From NCBI GenBank assembly GCA_964389025.1, contig CAYMCQ010000011.1:11826-75825 (forward strand): a stretch of 64,000 nt of DNA, given 5' to 3'. This DNA comes from CAYMCQ01 sp964389025. GTDB taxonomy: Bacteria > Verrucomicrobiota > Verrucomicrobiia > Limisphaerales > CAYMCQ01. The notes under the pieces were generated by a model that was given only the letters and a program-made list of their open reading frames with translations, did not search any database and was not told the DNA's origin. Below are positions 40,001 through 48,568 of the stretch, piece by piece. Numbering within the stretch: position 1 is the stretch's first letter; each line of letters begins with the position of its first letter. The translations under genes and the position numbers were made by a program.

Positions 40001-42504
40001 TGTCAGCCATTTACTTCGACGTGACCAACTCCGCCGGACTCATCACGAACCAACAAGGCTTTGTCAGCGCGCAGTATTTCAACACGAACACTCTAACCTT
40101 CACGACGAACTGGTTTGAATGCCTCGACATCGGGCTGACGAACGGCACGAACAAGGTCACGTTGCGCGTGACGGATTTGGCGGGCAACTCAAGCACGAAC
40201 GTCTACAACTACGCCCTGGATTTCTCCGGCGACACCAATGCGCCGGCGATTCAACTTTACTGGCCGCAGAACGGCGCGCAAATCAGCGGAACGAGTTTTA
40301 CGCTGCGGAGTTTCATTGACGACCCGACGGCGCAAGTCAGCGCGCAAATCGTGGATACAAATGGCGTGACGAATGTTGTGTCGGCACTGGTGGAACGGAA
40401 CGGACTTTTGTGGGTCGAAGGATTGCCGTTGAGCAGTGGAACGAATATGCTGACGCTGGTTGCGACGGATGCGGCTGGCAACGTTGCGACAACAAACATC
40501 AACATTGTGAAAAGCACGGTAGATTTGACGATCAATACTCTTGATGAAAGCCAACTCAACAACGCGAACATTTCTGTGAGCGGCACGATCAGCACAACTG
40601 GCTTCAAGGTTTGGGTCAACGGCGTTGAAGCGGCGATCAGCGGAAGCAGTTGGAGTGCGGACAATGTTCCGCTGAGTGAGGGAGGCACGGCTTTGGTTCA
40701 AGCGAGGGCAATTCCCACGAGCGACAACGGCGGCAACGGCACAGGCGGCAGCGGCGGGACAAGTTCAAGTTATACGAATCCCGGCAATCCGAGTTCAGCC
40801 AGTGCCATCACCGCCGAATTACAGACAGACAAACCGGCGGTGGTTCAAATCATTTCTCAAACTATCACATATAACTTTGAATGGGACTACGGCGACGGCC
40901 AAACAGGACACAGCGAAGAAGAAATTCCATGGGTGCGCGGTAAGGAAGTTCGCGGCTTTTTACATACTGTCGTTCATACTCCCACAACGGATTCGGATTC
41001 GATGTCTTGGCATGTATGGCCGCCATGTTCGCCGGGGCCGGGAGTGATTTGTGGCGAAAGCACCTGCACGAGCATTTCGACCGTGACTCAGAATGGCCAG
41101 ACCACGACGACAACGAACGAGTGCCAACCCGCGCAACCACAAGGTTATTGGATGGAACACGGCAAGATAGGCGGTATCCTTCGCAATCTGCCGAATCCCC
41201 AAGGCTGGCTGAAAGTCAAGCACACGGGCGACACACAAGTCCAACTGTTCACGGGCGGCAAAGCTGGTTCGAACAGGAAAAATCTTTTTGTAATAACTGC
41301 AAGCGCGACCGAATACACGGATGTTTTCGATTCAGTTGGACGTGCCATACCTTACACTGATTTGGACATTCCCGACTTAGGGCGTCTCGGAAACGACGGC
41401 AGGCTCTACAAAGTCTTGGAAGACAACCGAACCGTGGATGTCACCGTCAAAGCCCCGCAAAAATTTTATACCTTCACCGTGACCCCGCAGAAATGCAAGC
41501 TGACCATCAAGGCGAACACGGCCTACCTTGAGCCGGACACGGTGGTCAGCAACGCGGCATTTTGCGTAGGGCAAAAGGTGACTTTCGAGCCTGTTTGGAA
41601 TGGAGAGCCGCCGGGTATTCAGGGTAGCAACACGACTTTCCAATGGACATTCGATGGGACGTATATGAACTATGCAACGCAATCCTGCACGACGTGTTCG
41701 ATTGATTACTCAAACCTTTCCGACCTGCTAAAAAAGGAGATAACGGCAAACTGGTGGGTTACCGGCAAGTTCAGCCCGCCCGCGGATTACTCGGCTGAAG
41801 TCGAAGAAAAGCTGACTTTTACAAACGGTCAAAAAGCGAAGATAGTTGCCAACGGACGTTTCGGCATGCACCGGCCTAGACTCACAAATTACAGGTTACC
41901 AGTTGATCCTTTGTCCGCTTCAGTGAGACACGGTCATATCTATGGTGAAACAAATGCGCTTAACGACATCTTGGTGGCAGATCGGCCCGCTGAGTATTTG
42001 GTGGATGTGGATAGCCTCTTTGATGGATCAGCAGGCATAACTCAACTGTGGAATGGTTACGCGACTAATGCTTCCTCTGGTATAAACACCTTTGGCACGA
42101 TTCAATTAGACAATCAAGAATTCTACATGAATACGTTGATCTCTGTTCAAGCCCAATTCATCGCTAATGAGATTTATTTTCAGGATGGACCCGGGCTGGA
42201 TTGCATTGGCAACACCTTTCTTCAAGTTGATTTTACTGACTATGGCCGCTTCAGACCAGACGCGGGAACCCCAGATGAAAACATTTATGTGACCCTTGGA
42301 ATTGTGAACTGGGATGTTCACGCTTCCACAGCACTGACACAAGTTTCCGGCCAAGCTTTCAGCGACTACACTCCGCCAAGACCGGTTGGAACAAATATAC
42401 CCCACAAAGTGACGACGCCGAGTGCTCACATTGACGGCTCCGTCACGCCTTCAGAAGCATTTCCTCATTGGTCGCAAGTTGCGACGAACATTCCGCCACC
42501 TTAA
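37087..42504 (+). CDS. Giant exported LamG-domain surface protein
   Basis: The protein has 1805 residues. Signal peptide (ILWFFLGVGLILTVQAQ), then an N-terminal domain (about 60-340) shared with the 345-residue protein at 27885 (ADFGLLKANF, DLRYRYTGFSLEQDIVLH). Two LamG/concanavalin-like domains follow (about 357-575 and 583-797; IISWWPAGGN and IVAWWPGDGN). Next is a calcium-binding thrombospondin-3-like stretch (DLDYDGLPDWWE, DYDQDGDSNLAEYQ; about 805-845), then several Ig-like domains (about 940-1210), a Gly/Ser linker near 1212 and a long unclassified C-terminal region. ATG 37087 has AGGAAAGGAA upstream. The last 200 residues look AT-richer than the rest. Likely a cell-surface or secreted adhesin-type protein; divergent from an XRE regulator and followed by a small exported-protein gene. 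Confidence 0.83.
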   Translation: MKTILWFFLGVGLILTVQAQLSTNSPTSGGTSVSSGKLGSNVPPGTVITLPLATPVFESKSEQMAAEDIPQTNNAAIAGKDFWAVEQKIEPMAGGAKADFGLLKANFAANANSERVLVVTTPDGRKLSAKACYLAWYDTATGNSLLLGEIQDRIGIIRLPNEVIFTNAFDGISADLRYRYTGFSLEQDIVLHANAELPKGWNEETTRLEVWTEWFDTEEPVKETQIINLRANLFDAPPADVNDDTLTFGSAKIILGKAFASDNEQDTALSSKAWTEIEKRTFLIETLDYRAIKTMLETLPKAEAAAGPFNLKRADLRKELPERRAAREENRSMEVAVTDLSGEPAVVLDFVIVSSVPVPANIISWWPAGGNATDAIIANGNNGTWLGTAAYGAGKVGQGFSLGGVSNAVTVPNTASLNFGVAQDFSMETWIKPLTNTNPYGIMSIIGKRYYAGIGYELFLIDGQLGFQIGDPVNGYLNVGVTGDLRADGQYHHIAVTVDRDDPDGGKLYVDGVANFFDPTAISDDLSNAEPFRIGVHPDSYFGYFKGNIDEPAVYARALGESEIQGIYNAGAAGKINPNCVVAPTNIVAWWPGDGNTNDFAGTNNATLSGATYESAVASQGFSFDGINDGVTAANDNALNLATTNEHVTIEAWVKPLANTNTYGVMSVVGKRHSPNSSTAYGYELFLVNGVPGFQIANGTSYANFIATGDLRDGGFHHLVVTMNRSATNGGHIYVDGVSKLTFNPTVLTASLSNSAPVRIGVHPQSGFNGWYKGVIDEVTLYRRALTNTEVTALYSAGCAGKCKHDLDYDGLPDWWEIKYFGNLDQTAEGDYDQDGDSNLAEYQNATDPNTINFTTTFYPGDHVNANSATGRIEVLRGVASQIAVLVNSTNYASATWTNFSNTNVIAGLGTTDGQQDIWIGLRGRSEDSEQTWEWNPIIRDTTAPTIVITNPIASTTSRPMIQLQGYSPEALSAIYFDVTNSAGLITNQQGFVSAQYFNTNTLTFTTNWFECLDIGLTNGTNKVTLRVTDLAGNSSTNVYNYALDFSGDTNAPAIQLYWPQNGAQISGTSFTLRSFIDDPTAQVSAQIVDTNGVTNVVSALVERNGLLWVEGLPLSSGTNMLTLVATDAAGNVATTNINIVKSTVDLTINTLDESQLNNANISVSGTISTTGFKVWVNGVEAAISGSSWSADNVPLSEGGTALVQARAIPTSDNGGNGTGGSGGTSSSYTNPGNPSSASAITAELQTDKPAVVQIISQTITYNFEWDYGDGQTGHSEEEIPWVRGKEVRGFLHTVVHTPTTDSDSMSWHVWPPCSPGPGVICGESTCTSISTVTQNGQTTTTTNECQPAQPQGYWMEHGKIGGILRNLPNPQGWLKVKHTGDTQVQLFTGGKAGSNRKNLFVITASATEYTDVFDSVGRAIPYTDLDIPDLGRLGNDGRLYKVLEDNRTVDVTVKAPQKFYTFTVTPQKCKLTIKANTAYLEPDTVVSNAAFCVGQKVTFEPVWNGEPPGIQGSNTTFQWTFDGTYMNYATQSCTTCSIDYSNLSDLLKKEITANWWVTGKFSPPADYSAEVEEKLTFTNGQKAKIVANGRFGMHRPRLTNYRLPVDPLSASVRHGHIYGETNALNDILVADRPAEYLVDVDSLFDGSAGITQLWNGYATNASSGINTFGTIQLDNQEFYMNTLISVQAQFIANEIYFQDGPGLDCIGNTFLQVDFTDYGRFRPDAGTPDENIYVTLGIVNWDVHASTALTQVSGQAFSDYTPPRPVGTNIPHKVTTPSAHIDGSVTPSEAFPHWSQVATNIPPP

Positions 42505-42516
42505 CAGAGGCTTTTT

Positions 42517-43215
42517 ATGCATCTATTGATCAAAAGTTGGTTGATTCCTGCAATCTCGCTCTTCGTATCAGAACCCAGATTATATGGTGGAGAGACGAAT
42601 CAGGTCATAACTCGTCATTCCAATGATGCGAGAGTATTTGGCAATGCAACAAATGGCTTGAGGGGAGAAGTGCAAGTTCTCCGTCTTGGTGATAATTCGC
42701 GGCCGGAAGTTGCTGTTTACGTGAGTTTGCTAACTAATGTCCGTGATCAGATACTTCGGGAAGATTTCACGAGCACCAATCGCCATCACGATGCCTCTCA
42801 GACCCCACTTTTTTTAGCTGCGCCTGGTGGGTTCTGTGGGCCCGTCGAGTTACATAACGCCGCCCGCAAAGAGATTCCGTCGCTAAAATCTGAGATTACT
42901 TCGCTAAAAGCTTATCCAGAAAACATCAGATGGAGTGTTTTATACTCGAATGAAATGCGACAATTGAAAGTCAGCCATGTCGTGCCCGGTGACATCGGAC
43001 TTTTTAGCACGCGTTTTAAGACGGTCACGATGACGCGTCAAATCGGATTATTCAAAGTCGAGAATTATTTCCAAGTTAAAGAATCAGGCGAATATCAATT
43101 GACCGTCTGGCCAAAGATTTACCAGAGAACTGAAAACGATAAAGACATCTACCAGCGAATTGATTTACCTCCGGTTACTGCAACTATCAAATGGGGCGCG
43201 AGTCCTCTAAAATGA
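42517..43215 (+). CDS. Small exported partner of the giant surface protein
   Basis: The protein has 232 residues with an N-terminal hydrophobic segment (LLIKSWLIPAISLFVSEP) that may be a signal peptide. The mature part is beta-rich and polar, with no family I recognise (VLRLGDNSRPEVAVYVSLLT, YQLTVWPKIYQRTEN). It starts 12 bases after the giant gene stop and is surely co-transcribed with it. Base composition is lower in GC than neighbouring housekeeping genes and similar to the 3' end of the giant gene. Its position suggests a dedicated partner, chaperone or inhibitor of the variable C-terminal part. Confidence 0.65.
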   Translation: MHLLIKSWLIPAISLFVSEPRLYGGETNQVITRHSNDARVFGNATNGLRGEVQVLRLGDNSRPEVAVYVSLLTNVRDQILREDFTSTNRHHDASQTPLFLAAPGGFCGPVELHNAARKEIPSLKSEITSLKAYPENIRWSVLYSNEMRQLKVSHVVPGDIGLFSTRFKTVTMTRQIGLFKVENYFQVKESGEYQLTVWPKIYQRTENDKDIYQRIDLPPVTATIKWGASPLK

Positions 43216-43244
43216 AATTTGGACTTGTCCCGATTTAGTGGACA

Positions 43245-43315
43245 GAAACTGAAGGATTGCCACTAGCGAGCGGAACGAACGCGCTGACTTTGACGGCGAC
43301 TGGCCTTGCCTCGGT
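43245..43315 (+). pseudogene. Remnant of a second giant-surface-protein gene copy
   Basis: Read in the right frame this piece gives EGLPLASGTNALTLTATG, which matches EGLPLSSGTNMLTLVATD at about residue 1115 of the 1805-residue protein (DNA 40415-40470) with clear nucleotide similarity. It has no start and is flanked by unrelated sequence on both sides. It lies between the small partner gene and the convergent DUF2723 gene. Confidence 0.75.
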
Positions 43316-43339
43316 TTTGTGGACTACTGAAGTGGAAAA

Positions 43340-46300
43340 TTATTTCCCGCCGGTGAGCTTTTGAAATTCAGCGTTAGTCCTGAGCAAGTTGAAACGAGGG
43401 TCGCTCTTTATCAAGAACACTAGATTCGATGACGCCGGGGCACTGTTTGCGCGGCGCTGGTCGTTTAGTTCCATGGAGCGGCGCAGGGCTTTCAGCGCAT
43501 CAGCAGTTTTGTCCTGCTTGTTGATTTCAGACACAGACGCTTTGAGCGCGGCCAGGTCGAACCACGCTTCGGGCGAGCCGGGTGTGACTTCGACGAGACG
43601 CTCCAACGCGCGCTCAAGCCGTGGAAAATCCCCCATGTCCCTGTATGCGGTGGCGATGAAAATCACGGCCTGCTCGTTGATTTTCGGGTTTGCCAGCGCC
43701 TGCTCGAAAATCCGATGCACCTGATCCGTCTTTCCCATTCTCATGTAAACCGACGCGAGATTGACGGCTGCCTGGAAATTTGTCGGCTGGCTGCGGTATT
43801 CCTGTTCCACTTGTTTGAGTTGCTGTTCTATCGTGTCATGTTGCGACGCAGGCTGCGCGGGCAAACCAGCCTGCTTACGGTAGGTTCTGAGGTTTTCAAC
43901 GAGGCCGATGACCGAGCCGTTGTGAGGGTCGAGTTTCTGGCAGGTCGTCGCCACTATCCAGGCATCGTCGAGGCGGGGAGGGTTCATCTGAAGCAGGAAC
44001 TGCGAATAGCGAAAAACAGCCTCGGGGCTATACGGGCAAAAGGCGAACGCCTGGCGAAAAGTGAAATCGGTTTCTTTGATCATGCGTTCGCGCACGACCA
44101 TGAGGTGATTAAGACGGTTGATTTCCTCCTGCGAGCGCTGGCCGGGAGGCTTTTGTTGCGCGGCAATGATTTGCTGAGTCACCTCGCCCACGCGCCACGC
44201 GTAAACGCCGCCAATGGAGCTGCGAAGTTTAGAAAACGCCTTCTGCGCCTGGTCGTCGCGGACAAATTTTCTGTCGCCCTGAAACCCGCTGAAGTTGTGC
44301 TCGAGGTAAACTTTCTCGATGAAGGCGGCAATGTTGCTGACGGGTGTGTCGTAATTGACGACGTTCGTTCCGATGAGCCGCTCGGCATAGCGCGACCAAA
44401 ACTCGTGGTCCCGCTTGACGATGTCCTCTGTGAGTTCCGGCAGCGGCTCGCGGTTGATTTTCATGATGATTCCGTAGGGCGTCAGGTGCGGATACATCCA
44501 GTCGAGAGGGAAACTTTCCTCAACGTAGAATTCGTGCCCCGGATTTTTATCGAAGATGACTTTGGTGAGCAGGCCGTTGATAGCCATGACCGCAACCTGG
44601 CCAGTGACCTGGACGCGCTGCTCGCCGCCGACGTTCAGGATTTTCACATCTTCGCCCGGCCTGATTTGTTTCGGCTCATTCGGGAATTGCATATCGTGCG
44701 CCAGACGTTTCTGCGCGTCTTGCAAATATTCGTTGAAACACTGCTGCGACTCCTCAGGTGTGGGCGTGAAAATTTCGAGGTCGGGATAAACGCCGCCGGG
44801 ACTTGTCGCGAGTTCCTTCGGATAGACGTGTTCGAGCAGCAGGCGGTTCAAGCGGACGCGCGTGTGGCTTTGCGGTTCTTGCGCGATGAACCGCTGAAGT
44901 TTTTCGGTCAACTGGACGCCCTTGAAACGTTCCGCGTTGTAAAACGAAAGCTCCTGAACTTTGTCCTCCTGTTTCGCGCGGCGCGGCGGGACCTCGCGCT
45001 CGATGATGCGGTTCAAATCCTTTGCCAGCGCGCTCGCCAGCCGCGAGTCAGCGGATTTGCCGAGCAACTCCTGCGTCTCCCTGGACAAGTTGTCATGGAT
45101 GAATTTCGAAACGGCGTCTTGCGAATCACTCTTGCGCAGCTTCCCGGCGAGCGACGGCAAATCCAGAAAATCTTTTTCCTCAAAGAATGACGAGCCGACG
45201 CGGCGCATCTTTTCAATGTGGTCGCCGAGCGATTGGGACGGTTTATCCAGCAGCGTGCCGACGATGCGCGCCACGAGGTTCGTCCTGTAGTTCAGTTTTT
45301 TCTCTTTGCCCGAGCGGAACCATGGCTGGAAAAACGGCGTGTCAATTTCCGTGCTGCGGTTGTAATGCGCGCGGATGTATTGCAGGTAAGTGCCGTCGGC
45401 GAGCGCGTTTTGCGTGATGATGTAAACGTCGCGCCGGTCAAAATTCGGGTCTGTGTTTTTCTTGCAATCCGCCGGGGTGAAGCTCTCGCAGAAAATCATG
45501 TAGGTCGGGCAAAAACGTCCGGGGTCAGTGCCGCCAAACAGCACCGTGTCGCGGTCCATTTCGGGGTAGATGAACTTCGCCTTTTCCGGGTCTTTCAACA
45601 TTTGCTCCCGAAGCTTCGGATCGTAACTCAGTTTGCCGTCCGGCGCGACGAACGGTGGCGTGAACATGTCGTGGCCGAACCAGTAGCCGAAGTAGTGGTG
45701 AAGCTGCTCGTTATCAGCCCAGTGCGACATGAACGAGTGCGTGGGTCCCACAAGAAAAACTGCGAGAACAATTCCGAGGCGCGGCTTCGTTTTTGACAGA
45801 ACGATTGCAAGAACAAAGATCAGCGTCGCCGCGATAAGCAACAAACCTGCGATGACGGGCAGGCTGTATTGATCTTTTGCAAAGCAACGGCCGACGGCGC
45901 GAAAGAAACTGTCCTCCTGAAAAGTGTCTTCAACAGTCCGCGCGAGCGACCAGATCGAAAAAGCCGCGGCGATAGAGCCGCCGAAAATCCCGATTTGCCT
46001 GAAACGCTCATATTGCGTTGCCATGAACGCGGCAATGAGCGTCAGGCCATAGCCGACGCACAGCGCGATCATGACGTGTGAAGCCGTGAAGAAAACGCGG
46101 ATCAATTCGCGCGCCTGACGGTCGGGCGGCGGATTGAACAAGGCAATCAGTAAAATGCCGAGGCAAAAATAGATTGCTGCCACGCCGATGAGCCATGCCC
46201 GCTCGCGCCGCTGCATTTTGATGAAGAAAACAAACGGCACGAGTGCGATGAGCGCGTAAACCCAGTTGAATTCATCCACTACGCCTGAGAACAACATTCC

Positions 46301-47455
46301 AAGCTGACCGACAAACCGCATTGGGTCAGTCAGGAAATTCGTCGGATTCGTTTTTTCATACTGGCCGCGCGTCAGTGCATGAATGAAGCCGTCGGGTGTG
46401 CGTGGGTAACCCCATTGCAACGGCGGGTTGCTCATCCCGGCCAACGGCATGTAGAGGTAGAAGGCTGCGCCGATCAAAAACACGACACCGCAGACAATCA
46501 CAGGCAGCCACTCCGTCAGAACTTTTTTGGTTTTTATCGTCAGCCAAATCGCGCCGACGAGGGATGCGAGTCCCACCATGTTGAAAATGACGAAGATCAT
46601 GTTTAACTGCCCCGGCGCACTGTTCCACGAGGTGATTAACCCGTTGGCTTTGAGAAACAGCCCGAGGATGTAGCAAATAGAATTTCCAATGAGAAAATCG
46701 CGGCCAAGTTTCGGCTGTCCCGCGATGATGGCGATTTCAATTCCCATCGCCGCCACGAGCAAACTTTGATGGTTGGTGAAACAAATTCCAAAGAGAAACC
46801 AAGCCCAGTAAATGTAACGCCTCTGGTGCGGCGCATAAATCCAGCGCATCAGGCAAAGTATCACGCCCATCAACGAAACGAGGCTGAACGGATAAACTTC
46901 CACAATCACCGCCTGGCTCCACATGTAGCCGTTGAAACCAATCAGCGTTCCCGCGACAAAACCGGACACGACGCAAATGGCGTTTTCCAAGCGGCGGTCA
47001 ATGCTTTTCAAGCTGGCGATGCCTTCGATCATCATGCTGCTGCCTCGCGACACGGCCAGCCCGATCAACCCGCACGCCAGCGCGCCGGAAAACGCGCAGC
47101 CGACCGAAACGCGAAAAGCCATGTTCGAGAACGGGATGATTTTTGTGAACAGCCAGGTGTAAATCGTCCACACCGGGTAGCCCGGCGGATGCGGTATTCC
47201 GGCATACATCGAAGCGACAGCCAGCTCGCCGGAATCTTCCAGCGTCAGGTCGGGGGAAATCGTGAGTAAATAACCGATAAAAACTAAAACGAGCGTGAGG
47301 GTGAACGTCAGCCAGTCAATTTTCCGAAACAGCGGCGGCAACGCAGGCGGCGGCAGAGGCGCCCCTCGCACGGGCGTTGGACTGGAAGGAGTTTTTGAGG
47401 TCGGCTGATTTTTACCATCCTTGCCGCCGGGCGCTTTAGGTTTTTCCATGCTCAT
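43340..47455 (-). CDS. DUF2723 membrane protein with C-terminal TPR region
   Basis: The protein has 1371 residues. After a Pro-rich cytoplasmic leader, the DUF2723 GT-C-like core starts with LLTISPDLTLEDSGELAVAS and AGIPHPPGYPVWTIYTWLF, where the acidic residues match the catalytic Asp/Glu region of PMT-type enzymes. About twelve membrane segments follow to residue 590. A large soluble domain then runs to the C-terminus, with TPR-like helices in the last 200 residues (FQAAVNLASVYMRMGKTDQV, EQAVIFIATAYRDMGDFP). DUF2723 proteins are thought to be polyprenyl-sugar-dependent glycosyltransferases. A shorter paralog is at 59477-60865. The TPR part may hold a protein partner. Confidence 0.85.
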   Translation of the reverse strand: MSMEKPKAPGGKDGKNQPTSKTPSSPTPVRGAPLPPPALPPLFRKIDWLTFTLTLVLVFIGYLLTISPDLTLEDSGELAVASMYAGIPHPPGYPVWTIYTWLFTKIIPFSNMAFRVSVGCAFSGALACGLIGLAVSRGSSMMIEGIASLKSIDRRLENAICVVSGFVAGTLIGFNGYMWSQAVIVEVYPFSLVSLMGVILCLMRWIYAPHQRRYIYWAWFLFGICFTNHQSLLVAAMGIEIAIIAGQPKLGRDFLIGNSICYILGLFLKANGLITSWNSAPGQLNMIFVIFNMVGLASLVGAIWLTIKTKKVLTEWLPVIVCGVVFLIGAAFYLYMPLAGMSNPPLQWGYPRTPDGFIHALTRGQYEKTNPTNFLTDPMRFVGQLGMLFSGVVDEFNWVYALIALVPFVFFIKMQRRERAWLIGVAAIYFCLGILLIALFNPPPDRQARELIRVFFTASHVMIALCVGYGLTLIAAFMATQYERFRQIGIFGGSIAAAFSIWSLARTVEDTFQEDSFFRAVGRCFAKDQYSLPVIAGLLLIAATLIFVLAIVLSKTKPRLGIVLAVFLVGPTHSFMSHWADNEQLHHYFGYWFGHDMFTPPFVAPDGKLSYDPKLREQMLKDPEKAKFIYPEMDRDTVLFGGTDPGRFCPTYMIFCESFTPADCKKNTDPNFDRRDVYIITQNALADGTYLQYIRAHYNRSTEIDTPFFQPWFRSGKEKKLNYRTNLVARIVGTLLDKPSQSLGDHIEKMRRVGSSFFEEKDFLDLPSLAGKLRKSDSQDAVSKFIHDNLSRETQELLGKSADSRLASALAKDLNRIIEREVPPRRAKQEDKVQELSFYNAERFKGVQLTEKLQRFIAQEPQSHTRVRLNRLLLEHVYPKELATSPGGVYPDLEIFTPTPEESQQCFNEYLQDAQKRLAHDMQFPNEPKQIRPGEDVKILNVGGEQRVQVTGQVAVMAINGLLTKVIFDKNPGHEFYVEESFPLDWMYPHLTPYGIIMKINREPLPELTEDIVKRDHEFWSRYAERLIGTNVVNYDTPVSNIAAFIEKVYLEHNFSGFQGDRKFVRDDQAQKAFSKLRSSIGGVYAWRVGEVTQQIIAAQQKPPGQRSQEEINRLNHLMVVRERMIKETDFTFRQAFAFCPYSPEAVFRYSQFLLQMNPPRLDDAWIVATTCQKLDPHNGSVIGLVENLRTYRKQAGLPAQPASQHDTIEQQLKQVEQEYRSQPTNFQAAVNLASVYMRMGKTDQVHRIFEQALANPKINEQAVIFIATAYRDMGDFPRLERALERLVEVTPGSPEAWFDLAALKASVSEINKQDKTADALKALRRSMELNDQRRANSAPASSNLVFLIKSDPRFNLLRTNAEFQKLTGGK

Positions 47456-47475
47456 TCAGTTGTCGCTAAAATGTT

Positions 47476-47850
47476 TCAATGAATTAAAGGGGCAATACTA
47501 GGAGTGTAACGGCTGGCATTTGTCCATTCAAAAGTGTTCCGCAGCATGTTTTGGTCGTTCTGGCTGCTTTCCGGCCAGAAAGCCACGAGACTTTGATTGC
47601 TTAACACGGTAGCAACCAACGGGACTTGCTCACTCAGACGCGCCACCCGCGCAAGATCGTCCGCGCGCTGGCCCAGCGTCGCGAGCAAGATCATCAGGCA
47701 CGCGGCAACCGGCAGCGACCAGTTCCAAAACAACGCGAGCGAATGGCGGTCGGCGGATTTATTGCCGAACAGCGCAGCTTTAAATTTCGCCAAAGGACGG
47801 CGCGGTTGCCAGGCACGCAACTGGATTTCCAAATGTTCCAACTGGTTCAT
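47476..47850 (-). CDS. Single-span membrane protein, probable ECF sigma partner
   Basis: The protein has 124 residues. One membrane segment (NWSLPVAACLMILLATLG, about 43-60) separates a basic cytoplasmic part of about 40 residues from an external tail of about 60 residues. The gene overlaps the end of the ECF sigma gene by 71 bases, the usual arrangement for a sigma factor and its membrane-bound anti-sigma factor. I see no zinc-binding ZAS motif (HxxxCxxC) in the cytoplasmic part, so if it is an anti-sigma factor it is not of the classical kind. Confidence 0.6.
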   Translation of the reverse strand: MNQLEHLEIQLRAWQPRRPLAKFKAALFGNKSADRHSLALFWNWSLPVAACLMILLATLGQRADDLARVARLSEQVPLVATVLSNQSLVAFWPESSQNDQNMLRNTFEWTNASRYTPSIAPLIH

Positions 47851-48367
47851 ACGATTTTCCTTTCCCGCCTTCGCCTTCTGCTTCGGGGCGGTCGCGTTGA
47901 AGCATGGCGGAGACGAACAGATGCTCTCTCAATTTTTGCAGGCCGTAACGGTAACGGCCTGCGGCTGTGTTCGGTGAAATCTCAAGCAACCCGCCGATCT
48001 CGTCGAAGGTGTGCTGATGCCAGATTTTGAACACGATGACTTCGCGCTGTTCAAGCGGAAGCTGCGCGAGGCCGGCCATCGCCGCGCGCTCGGCGGCGGT
48101 TTCGCCGGGCGAACGCTCGAACCAGCGGACGGACTCCAGTTCGCGCGTCACGCGCCGCCACAGGCTGCGGCGGTAATTCAAGGCGCGGTTCCGAAAACTG
48201 CGCAGGCAATAATTCTCCGGTTCCTCCGGCGGAGATTCTCGTTGCAGCAGCGCCTGAAACGTTTCCTGAAGAACGTCTTCCGCCTCGCCATGGCTCAGGC
48301 CGAGCGCGCGCCCGTAAAGAATCAACTGCGCCGCCTTGTTTTCATACAGGCGTTCGCACCAATCCAT
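47780..48367 (-). CDS. ECF-type RNA polymerase sigma factor
   Basis: The protein has 195 residues. Region 2 is at about 10-75 (LILYGRALGLSHGEAEDVLQ, ETFQALLQ, FRNRALNYRRSLWRRVTRE). Region 4 is at about 100-150 (LAQLPLEQREVIVFKIWHQH, then TFDEIGGLLEISPNTAAGRY and the recognition helix RYGLQKLREHL). The tail of about 40 residues is Gly/Glu-rich and unstructured. ATG 48367 starts the recognisable protein; an in-frame ATG at 48424 is possible. It overlaps the downstream membrane-protein gene, its likely regulator. Typical of surface-stress or colony-behaviour control in this group. Confidence 0.88.
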   Translation of the reverse strand: MDWCERLYENKAAQLILYGRALGLSHGEAEDVLQETFQALLQRESPPEEPENYCLRSFRNRALNYRRSLWRRVTRELESVRWFERSPGETAAERAAMAGLAQLPLEQREVIVFKIWHQHTFDEIGGLLEISPNTAAGRYRYGLQKLREHLFVSAMLQRDRPEAEGEGGKGKSYEPVGTFGNPVACLATAPSFGEI

Positions 48368-48487
48368 CCTCTCTCCCGCACGCGGGACAACAGAGGACGG
48401 TTCAAGATGACTTTCCCGAATCACAGTTCACCGGATAGACACCGTGAACGGGAAATTTGTATAAAATACTTTCAGCTTTTTTAGCGC

Positions 48488-48520
48488 AAAAAAAGAAACC
48501 CGGACATGCGTCCGGGTTTC
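48488..48520 (-). terminator. Rho-independent terminator of the prepilin-like gene
   Basis: A perfect 10-bp stem (48495-48504 with 48511-48520) closes a 6-base loop. On the leftward strand it is followed by seven T residues (48488-48494 read in reverse). It lies 48 bases beyond the stop codon of the prepilin-like gene. Confidence 0.88.
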
Positions 48521-48568
48521 TGATGAAACCGCAGGCCGCAAGTTGGCGCTTGAAGCGGAAGCTTGGAA

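Noticed and set aside
43715..45190. 491-codon rightward ORF
   Set aside because: It is the antisense of the DUF2723-TPR gene, whose membrane and TPR pattern is clear; the antisense translation is low-complexity Arg/Val/Leu.
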